Origin: Monoplex corrugatus
Taxonomy: Eukaryota; Mollusca; Gastropoda; Littorinimorpha; Ranellidae
Assembly (NCBI GenBank): GCA_030674185.1
Contig: JAPXFY010000031.1
Coordinates: 33,593,539-33,657,538 of the forward strand
Direction of reading: 5' to 3'
DNA length: 64,000 nucleotides
How positions within the stretch are numbered: the first letter of the stretch is position 1; the number at the start of each line of letters is the position of its first letter. The position numbers and the translations under genes were made by a program. The notes beneath the pieces are model-generated. The model had not been told where the DNA came from, did not search any database, and saw nothing but the letters and a program-made list of their open reading frames with translations. Of the stretch, positions 1-64,000 are shown piece after piece.

Positions 1-170
1 GTGTTAACCATAAACATTATGGTGTATACACATCAAACAAGCCATGATCACACATCTCTCTCTCTCTCAAAAAAAAAAAAAAAAATCCAATACACCAATT
101 TTAAACACTCTGGTCTTGAGGCCAAAACTAAAACACTACACACTGCTACTTCTCCCTTACATTCATTTTG
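1..170. other. AT-rich flank, no gene seen
   Basis: Downstream of the host gene in transcript direction. It holds a (TC)n run at 55-68 and a poly(A) run of 17. No coding signal. Confidence 0.6.
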
Positions 171-495
171 TATTCTTAGTTAAGATTATGAAAACATCTG
201 TTGTACGTTAGTTAAGATTATGAAAACATCTGTTGTGTATTAGTTAAGATTTTGAAAACATCTGTAGTGTGTTAGTTAAGATTATGAAAACATCTGTTGT
301 GTGTTAGTTAAGATTTGAAAACATCTGTTGTGTGTTAGTTAAGATTATGAAAACATCTGTTGTAGTAGTTAAGATTATGAAACATCTGTTGTGTAAATTA
401 AGATTATGAAAACATCTGTTGTAGTAGTTAAGATTATGAAACATCTGTTGGTGTTATTAAGATTATGAAAGCATCTGTTGAATGTTCAACTGAAC
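171..495. repeat. 32-bp tandem array
   Basis: About ten imperfect copies of a unit reading TTAGTTAAGATTATGAAAAC followed by ATCTGTTGTGTG. Units are variably shortened toward the right edge, where the array decays. Confidence 0.85.
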
Positions 496-1164
496 GTTTA
501 GTAAAGATTATGAAACACACAATTGTACGCTGAATTGTGTGAAGAAGAAAAAAGTAACTAAATGGACACTGCGAAAACATCAATTACACTGAACTAAGTG
601 ACCAAACATTTTCCAGGGGCTGGCATTACGAAGGTGGCCCCTGTTAGAAGTAGCAGGTATCTCCTTTTTTCAAGACCTTAACCAGTGCATAGGGTTTTGT
701 GCAGCTTCAGGGAGTCTGCCAGACAAAAATTGCTGGCAGATTTGGGTGAAGCATGTACGGCGCTGTGCGTGTGCGATGAATCCCTCTTGAACAAACTCCA
801 AACTCTTGTCCCCACCTGGCCCCACCTTCCCCAACCCTGAACAGGTCAGGGTAGGCCTACCTGTTCACAAACTGGGTGGACTGGAGCAGAGGAGATTGCC
901 ACACGCACCAACTTGTTCTCGTCAAACCTGCAGTCATACGGCAAGGAGAAAGCTCAATCTCTATGCCAACCGGGATTAAAAAGTTTACTTGGGGTTTGTC
1001 AGGGAATGAGTCATTATTGTGCTCAGACAATTCCATACATGCTCCACCCAAACCTGCCAGACTTTCAGAGCCGACGCAAAATCCCCATGAGAGGCAGGAA
1101 GGCAGAGAAAGATTTGCCAAACCTAAGCTGACGCCGCCCAGAATGATGGAAACATGAAGACAAG
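496..1164. repeat. Dispersed repeat fragments (SINE-B body and the CTGCCAG repeat)
   Basis: 662-760 is the reverse complement of a segment also seen at 2810-2930 (GCTGCACAAAACCCTATGCA then AAGGTCTTGAAA). 815-940 carries the CTTCCCCAACCCTGAACAGG then TCAGGGTAGG body seen again at 9690-9760, 23780-23820, 31047-31090 and 46520-46590. 1005-1065 matches 53790-53850. No coding potential is apparent. Confidence 0.6.
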
Positions 1165-1357
1165 TTAACCCTTTGACCTCGGCAACCCGTCTATCAACTG
1201 CAAAAACTTAACCCTTTGACTCCCTCACCCTATCCACCAGCTTCCTGTAGGAAGCTGGTGGATAGGGTGAGGGAGTCAAAGGGTTAAGTTTTTGCTTTGC
1301 TAGCATGGTTGACAATGCAGGATGCTGACAGAGAGGGCACAGGAGTGAAAGGGTTAA
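1165..1357 (+). mobile_element. TTAA-bounded nested palindrome, full copy (short arm left)
   Basis: 193 bp starting TTAACCCTTTGACCTC and ending GGAGTGAAAGGGTTAA. The inner palindrome is at about 1202-1293, with its centre at 1246-1249. The left outer arm is short (CTATCAACTGCAAAAAC). The right arm is long (GTTTTTGCTTTGCTAGCATG...). The + strand is assigned by convention to short-arm-left copies. Confidence 0.85.
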
Positions 1358-2128
1358 CAAACAAGCCAGTATTCAATGTTGCGGGCCATGACTGAACTCG
1401 AAATATCAGATCATGAGTCTACTGCTCTATCAAAAGAACTAACCAGCCCAGCTCTAGAAAAAAAACAAAAAAACTGATAAGAGTCCAGTTGTAACAAAGT
1501 TTTAAAAAAAATAACAGACAAAAACAAACCTACTACTATTTACACCACTAACATAGGAATGAAACAAGTCTCAACTCTCATAAATGCTAAGAGAAGGGGG
1601 AAAAAAAACAACCAACCAAAAAAACAAAAAAGGAAAGAATTCTCAACTCTTCACACAAACTGCTAAGAGAAAAAGAAAAAGAAAAAGAAAAAGAAATACT
1701 TAAATCACACTCCTCCAAGGGAGACAAGGAGAATGAGAGATGTTCATGACTAGTATGTGACTAAGAGGAACTGTCGGAAACAGCATCCAGGGTCACAGGA
1801 CTCCTTCTCATATAGCCCCAGCAAAAGAACATGTTCCTCCAGTGTTTTTTTCTTCTTTTTTTTTTTTTACATATGAAGACCCATACCAGGTACCGATGAA
1901 GACCAGTATGCCTCTTCGTCTGTCCTATCAGACTGTGAGTCCGTAAGTATGCAACTGACAGACACCATAATATTCACAATCCCCACCGGAATTACACATG
2001 CAAAAACTGTTATCACATTCTTCATAAACACATAAATACATGCTCACATACGCAGATTCAGATCTACACAAAAACAACAAAAACTCACATTAATTAAATG
2101 GACAACGTAATATATACAGCAAGTACTA
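1358..2128. other. AT-rich 3' flank, no gene seen
   Basis: A-rich sequence with (GAAAAA)n near 1672-1695 and poly(T) at 1852-1868. I see nothing coding. Confidence 0.5.
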
Positions 2129-2301
2129 ACAGGAACCAGAAAAAACACGAAAAAAGAATAATAACATGTATTTAATACAACCAGACAAGGTTTAAAAAAT
2201 AATAAGACAAAAACACACATACTACTATTTATACCACTCTTGTCTTGTAATAAATATGTATTCTTATTCCTTTTTTGCATTTTTTTCTGGTTCCTGTTTG
2301 C
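2129..2301. repeat. Inverted repeat, CTTGTCTTGT/ACAGGAACCAGAAAAAA family
   Basis: The arms are about 2129-2190 and 2240-2301, imperfect, with a loop of about 50 bp. Each arm starts or ends in ACAGGAACCAGAAAAAA. Related single arms occur near 11855-11925, 29168-29210 and 30625-30690, so it is a dispersed family. Confidence 0.6.
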
Positions 2302-3535
2302 TTGAACATGGGCAGTCACACTTGTTTCGGAGCACATACTAACAGTTTACAAATGACATATAAGTGGCAACAAAAAAAAAACCACAACAAATAACACACA
2401 CAAAGGGCAATAAAAGAAAAAAAAACACACAACATGACTAAAATCTCGATTTCAACATATGTAAGAAACAATACAGTATAATATCCTGTACGTGATCGAC
2501 ATTTGTAACAAAATCAATTTCTGAGAAAAACGTGTAGTAAAACGTCCTCAGACATTAAGATACGCTGTTCAATCATAGGTAAGTTTTTTTTAATTAAGTT
2601 ACTTGAATAAATCTAGAACTAAAACAAAACAAATCAAATCAAATCAAATCAGTCGTGCAATGAAGACTTAAATTTACATGGTTAACTCAAGTCAGTTGTA
2701 CAATAAAGAATTAAATTCGCACAGCCCGGTTGACCATCACTGCATAACTGTATCATGTCAGGGAAAAATGTATTGCATGTACTTGATGCTTTTAGAGATC
2801 TGAAGTCCAGAGTCTGTTCATCACACCCGTACAGCTCCATAAGTGCTCTACTCAAATCTGCCAGTAATTATCTGTAAATCTCCCTGAGCTGCACAAACCC
2901 TATACACTGACAAGGTCTTGAAATAAGGGGGAGGGGGGAGGGGAAGGGGGAGAAAAGGCTAATGAAACACAAAGCTGACTTTGCGTTTTTAGTTTTTTAA
3001 GCTTACTTTTACTACACCCAATATAATGTACAAGATGCACTGTAAAAAGAATAGTTCTATCATACATACAGGCAAAATCCTTAGGCCTGATACGGCTCTA
3101 TGCAGTTGGCTGGGCTTTAAACAACAATAACAAGGCAAAATCTTTTTATTTTTAGTATACTTTTACTACACCCAATATAATGTACAAGATGCACCGTAAA
3201 ACAGTAGTTTTATCATACATACAGGCAATGCTCTTTCCATTTTCCGTTTTTGGTTAGCGTTTATTTTTTTTTTTTTTTTAATGGTTTTCCATACTTTTCC
3301 TTATGATTATCAAACTTCATGCATGAGAGGGGGGTGTGTGTTTACAAACCTCATTAATTAAACAATAATAAATATAAATGCTCTGGTGAGATTCTGAAGG
3401 CAAAGTACATTACATTTTACATGAGGGACGTTGGGTATGGACAGGGATGAGTATGAACACTAGTGACAATGGACCGCATGCCACCTTTGGTGTGTGAACA
3501 GCTGAACAAGTGTTGTTACCAGTAACATGATGACA
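2302..3535. other. 3' flank with a tandem duplication
   Basis: 2810-2930 is a dispersed repeat copy. About 2990-3095 and 3147-3240 are a direct duplication sharing CTTTTACTACACCCAATATA then ATGTACAAGATGCAC. Two possible AATAAA signals on the minus strand (3145-3150 and 3260-3265) fall here, too far from the stop for confidence. Confidence 0.5.
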
Positions 3536-3800
3536 GGCATATTAGTCCAGTGGGTAAGATATCAGACTTAGAATCAGAAGGTCTGGCCTGGCGTTCAAAT
3601 CCTGACAAGGTATCTTCCATGCAGAGTGTATAAAGGGTGGGGGATTTTTCTGATCTCCCTGTTAATGTGTTCGCAGACCTGTTTGTGTCTCAAACCTTCA
3701 TGTGTATATATATATATATATGCACACAACACCCATCAAGCATGCCCACAGAAAACGGAGCATGCAGATCATGCAACAAAGTATTACCAACACAATGTAG
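3536..3800 (+). repeat. tRNA-derived SINE
   Basis: The head resembles a tRNA gene: an A-box-like TAGTCCAGTGGGTAAGA at 3543-3559 and a B-box-like GCGTTCAAATCC at 3591-3602. The body (CTCCCTGTTAATGTGTTCGC) and 3' part (CAAGCATGCCCACAGAAAAC) recur at 26790-27000 and 45620-46290. A (TA)n run at 3705-3721 interrupts the body. Confidence 0.7.
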
Positions 3801-4161
3801 GCAAAATAATGTGCATGCACACATAAAAAAAATGTAAATAAATGAATAAACAAAATAAAAAATGACAATGAAAAAAAAAAAACAACTTCCCAGCAATCTT
3901 CAGACAGATAATAAGATCAAGACAAAAAAAGACACAAACACTACCACTACAAGACTGGGTGTGTGTGTACATACATGCATGATGTGCGCCTGCATGCTTG
4001 GTTATGTGTTGTGTGAGTATGCATGCTGGGTGGAGGGGGAAAGGACAAAAGACAGGACATTACGTCAGAACAAATGCTTGGATGGAGTGGGAAAGGTACA
4101 TAGGACACAGACAAAGACAGGATATTAATTTCCAATCTTTATAAAAAGTACAATCATTATG

Positions 4162-4197
<36 letters not shown>

Positions 4198-4591
4198 TGC
4201 TGGTTGTTTCCAGAGAAAAGGCACACATGATGACCCTTGGAGGACACAGTTGGACGGATATCATCATTCTATTATCGCTCTGCCTACTCTCACTGAAGGC
4301 AGCATGTGACAGATAAACAATAAAACAACAACAACAACAACAAAAACCAATAACAACACACACACAAAGTATAAAACAGAATTTGCATTTCACAAAAATA
4401 CACACATTTCACCAAGCATCTTAAGTGACCACCAAAGACAAAGACAAAAGCACAAAAATCTCTCCATGATCCCAAACTTTCACACAGGCCTCTCTATATT
4501 CACGGCTCATCAAGCATTATGTTTCATCTTGGCAATGAAGCAAGCTATTTCAGCTTGTCAAAACATTCAAATTCACACCACCAATTAATCC
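3801..4591. other. 3' flank, (CA)n, no gene seen
   Basis: Contains (CA)17 at 4163-4196 and an (ACA)n run at about 4325-4345. The remainder is unremarkable. Confidence 0.5.
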
Positions 4592-4762
4592 ACTGATTCT
4601 CTCACCCTAACCACCAGCATCCCGTCTCATAAGCTATGACAAAAAAGCGAGAACTTAACCCTTTCCCACCTTCAGCCTACCTGTAGGAAGATGGTGGTTA
4701 GGGTGAAGGAGTGAAAAGGTTAACTTTTTGTAGTCAGTAGATACTGAGCAGGTGTGAGAGGG
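4592..4762. mobile_element. TTAA nested palindrome, diverged copy
   Basis: The outer arm CTCTCACCCTAACCACCAGC, the core (ACTTAACCCTTTCCCACC to GTGAAAAGGTTAACTTTTT) and a decayed right arm are recognisable. Many substitutions mark it as older than the other copies. Confidence 0.65.
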
Positions 4763-5082
4763 TTAACTCTTTGACAACGGGCTACTTCGATAGAAGTAAC
4801 AGCTGAGCTCTCACTGAGGACGGGCTACTTCAATCATAGTAACACACGGTCTAGGGTATATAACTCCCTCTACTTTTGTTATGCTAATGATTTAGTAGTT
4901 GGCAGTTGCTTCCCTTGTGGAGGGAACTTCCGTTAAATGTTTCAGCTATGTTTTGCCGGTTTCTTTGTCTAAAATCAATGGAAAATGGCTCAAAGGCGAC
5001 AGCTTCCAGTGATTTCACTGTGGCAGCCCCTAGGCCAGCAGGAGAGCTCAGCAGTGGCAAGTGCAGTCACATTAAGAGTTAA
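4763..5082. mobile_element. TTAA-bounded short element
   Basis: 320 bp that begins TTAACTCTTTGACAACGG and ends CATTAAGAGTTAA. The first 9 bp of each end are inverted copies. It abuts the diverged palindrome on its left and carries no ORF of note. Similar in size and ends to 21796-22124. Confidence 0.5.
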
Positions 5083-7654
5083 GACTATCATCACAGACAA
5101 CATACACATTTTCCCCCAATCAACCTGCCAACGTGAGCAAACTCTTCTTCCATTCTACCAGTTGTCTAGATGGATACATCATACACTCTTGGCAAACATC
5201 CACAAAAAATCATTCCGGTACTTTTTTCCTTTAGCCAACCATCCAGGCATGGGACCGCCTCTAGACAAAAACCTCTGAACTTTTGAGGTCTAGTACATGA
5301 CCCCTGGAAAATATACATCCCTACAATGACATGTGTGTAATGTGAGCGTCCTCCAACCATCAAATTCATGTACATTTCACATTTAAAACTTTCAACATTT
5401 TGTGTGATTGAAAGGCCACAACAACAGAGAACGGCTTTAGAAATACTGATGTATTACAATTCTCGGTTACAACTTATGAATACCATTTTTCTCTCTTCAG
5501 AAAATCTGAGAAGAAACTTGTTTTTTCCATGAAGAAACTCGACCAGTTTCCGTCGAAAATAGTGAATAAGAGAATTTTCATGTCTGATCATGAAAACCAA
5601 CGCAAAAGTTTTTACCAAACCAATCTGATAATAACAGTGAATGTCTCATGTGATTCCTCCTGTCACAAAGCTCTTCCCTCAACCGATATCTCACTTGCTG
5701 CTAGTTATATCCTAGCACGCCATCCTTACACCTCTACCAGGCATGCTGTCCAAGCACTCTCCCCATCCTGGCAGGTTTTTGGCTGTTCTGCATGAACAGA
5801 AGGCTCCACTTACTTAAACTCTATCTTCAAAAACTAACCAAACAAGATGTTTGAAATTTTGCAAAGTGATTCAAATGAAATTGCTAAACAATGTAGTATA
5901 TATTCAATACAATATCTTTTTCTGATTTTTGTGTTTGTGTGCATTTTTACAAATATAAGACTTACTCTCTTTTAAGAAATTTTTTGTTACTTACTCTCAC
6001 TGTATAGCTTTGCCAATGTCATCTTTTCATCAGCTTCCAAACCTGACAAATTTTGTGATAATTCTCAAACAAGAGCTTATTTTCTGGGTAGAAATCATTT
6101 TCAGTGTACATCAGGATTTCATCAAAATTTTGCTGAGCAGTCAGCCTCATGTTTGGCTATACCGATTCCCAAAAAATGCAGAAGTTAAATTTCATCATTA
6201 GAATCACAGAGCTAATCTGTGTCTGTCAATGTAGAAAGAAGTTCAGTAAGAAAAGCGTAGCTATAGATGTAGTCTATCCACATACATGAAGTCGGAACTG
6301 AATCTGATAAACACAGAAACTAGGCTGGATGTGCTAATCCTCCTAGCTGTAGTTCACCTGCACCAAGTTCGTGCTGGGATCAAAGACAATCCCCGCAGGG
6401 AATGTAGACACTTTCCCCCCCCAATCTGAAGACAAAAGCAAAATTTACAGCACTTTCATACCACTGCTTAGCTCTGCTTACAACTTTCTTCAGACTTGCA
6501 GTTCACCCTCGACTAGTTTTCTCCAATACTGAAGCATGTGCATATTATACATATAAAAGCTTGTGACAAGTGTCTAAACCAACAGGCAATGACAAAAACA
6601 GGAGAGATGTTGCCAAAATACATTTGATGGTGATGACTGATTTTGTATGACAATGACTATTTTTGTATGCCACACTTCCAGTCTTCCACTCACACCTCTT
6701 TTTCTGCTTAAAGCTTGCCCACTCTGTACTTTTATCCCAGCAAACAAGCAAGCCATTCCAGTGCTGACAGCTAATATAAATCTTCTTGCATTCAACTCCC
6801 TGCAGCTTTTTCTCAATATTCAATGTTTTGTGACCTCCATATTCATACATAAAATAATAACACCATCAACACAAATGAAATAAATGCTCTTAATTTGGTT
6901 TGTATGTTGATGAAATAAAAAGATAACCCATTTAACTTTCTATCTGATACCTGCATAATGGTGGAGAATGGGTTAGGGAGAAAAAACCCAAACCAAACCA
7001 AACCAAAATCACAAACACGAAACTGGTAGTGGGAGGAAGAAGAAACATTACACAAAAAAAAGTAACTCTTTATCTGAACATGATCATCATCATATCTGAA
7101 TTTTCAAAACATTCACAAATCCTTCCCACATCATAAAGATGGCTCAATCTTAAAACTGAAACTTTAACCCCATTAAAAAGAATTACTTCAAGTTACATTA
7201 TAGTCCTGTCATGTCCTGACAATAAAACAAAACAACACGAAACGAAAAAATGACTTCAAGTTACTTATAGTTCTCTTGTGTCCTCACCAAAAAAGACCAC
7301 ACACTATGAACAGAAGATATTCAAAATCTGTTGCACTGACTCCATGGAAAAGCAGATCAATGGGTCTGAATCAGAGCCACGATGGGGTCGTCAATGCTAA
7401 CCAGGAACCAAATTCTGAACACCTTCAACTCACCACTTTTCACAGAATCATTTCACCAGTCTTCACTCTCAGACAATACTCTCTATCCAGCGCTACAGTA
7501 CAGCCCACCCTGCAGTGAGTGATCAGAGGAGCGAAAAAAAAAAACAACCAACAAATGTATCTGACAGGTAAATGCAAGTTTTCAATCAAAACCCACACGG
7601 AAGGTATGGGGCAAGTTCTCAAACCAAACCAACAAAGGTTGTCTCATGAAAACG
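5083..7654 (-). other. Sequence downstream of the host-gene stop; 3' UTR and flank
   Basis: The 3' UTR starts at 7654 and reads toward lower coordinates. The region is AT-rich with scattered oligo(A)/(T). I see no second gene and no convincing polyadenylation signal close to the stop. Open frames here are short and uncodon-like. Confidence 0.5.
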
Positions 7655-63630
<55,976 letters not shown>

Positions 63631-64000
63631 GCTATCCCAAGGGGACGTCAGTTGACGCCCCAAGCAGCGCACGGATTGTTACGATGCACAGCTTGTCTTA
63701 TCACGTATCTTTTCACTTTGTTGTTGTTGTTGTTGTTGAAGTTAATGCTGTTACCAGAACAGATGTTTTTCACAAGTCAAATGGGTGGCATATCCACACA
63801 AGATAAAGGCGATGAAGTCGATTTTCCATGGCAACACTCTCCTGTGCTGAAGTCTGTTGTACTATTTCAGGATGAGTTTCTCTCTGTGGTGATTCTTCAA
63901 AAGAGAAAAATTCACTTTCTCATAAAACCAATTTACACATTTCCTGACACTTTTTTCCAACTGACTGCTGACTGGACTGTTGCAACACAAGTGAACTGAT
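63631..64000 (-). promoter_or_regulatory. Presumed 5' UTR/upstream region of the host gene
   Basis: An in-frame TAA occurs 45 nt upstream of the assigned ATG, supporting that start or an exon edge nearby. A (TTG)n run lies at 63719-63737. No TATA box or clear initiator was identified. A further upstream exon outside the window is possible. Confidence 0.3.

Noticed and set aside
3541..3605. tRNA gene
   Set aside because: A and B box-like motifs are present but the cloverleaf is poor and the SINE body follows; a SINE head.

Overview
The window looks like an invertebrate animal nuclear genome, most likely a mollusc and probably a marine gastropod. The reasons are one host gene split by long introns, very dense (CA)n and (GA)n microsatellites, tRNA-headed SINEs, Penelope-like, RTE-type and restriction-like-endonuclease retrotransposons, and many short inverted-repeat elements. 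The taxon is an inference; nothing here identifies the species.

Host gene. I find one protein-coding gene. It is on the minus strand and spans almost the whole window (63630 down to 7655). It encodes a B'' regulatory subunit of protein phosphatase 2A (PR72/PR130 family, PPP2R3). Thirteen coding exons join in consistent phase to about 851 residues: a disordered, Ser/Thr/Pro-rich N-terminus (exons 1-2), the conserved B'' core (exons 2-12) with two canonical EF-hand loops (exons 7 and 10), and an acidic tail ending in a stop (exon 13). Two places need care: exon 1 is one base short in a G-run, and the donor of exon 11 is not a clean consensus. Introns, in transcript order: 1, 47192-62779; 2, 40983-46695; 3, 39309-40879; 4, 35360-39205; 5, 33004-35284; 6, 32041-32916; 7, 30498-31883; 8, 29840-30448; 9, 28723-29752; 10, 27236-28577; 11, 24445-27082; 12, 7800-24340.

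Mobile elements. Intron 4 holds a nearly pristine Penelope-like element (35604-38430). It has a 12-bp target duplication, an intact RT plus GIY-YIG ORF, a perfect 92-bp inverted repeat at its 5' end and a hammerhead-like motif in its terminal repeat. Intron 1 holds a long RLE-type (R2 superclade) retrotransposon (57404-60709) on the host-gene strand, broken by one frameshift, with a tRNA-like sequence after its stop. Five RTE-type 3' fragments are scattered about. Two copies of a ~610-bp terminal-inverted-repeat element lie in introns 11 and 12.

Most unusual signal. A family of short palindromic elements bounded by TTAACCCTTTGACTCC and its inverse recurs at least eleven times. Full copies are 192-195 bp and always have the same asymmetric design: a short outer arm, an 80-90-bp palindromic core that itself starts and ends in TTAA, and a long outer arm. 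Core-only copies, one half copy ending at the hairpin tip, and one tandemly amplified copy also occur. Two insertion contexts in the window support TTAA targeting.

Tandem arrays. There are arrays of 32, 51, 35, 40, 75, 57, 58 and 43 bp. The 51-, 57- and 75-bp units are multiples of three, so they create long spurious open frames. The 51- and 57-bp arrays show higher-order duplications. The rest of the window is AT-rich intronic or flanking sequence in which I see no gene.
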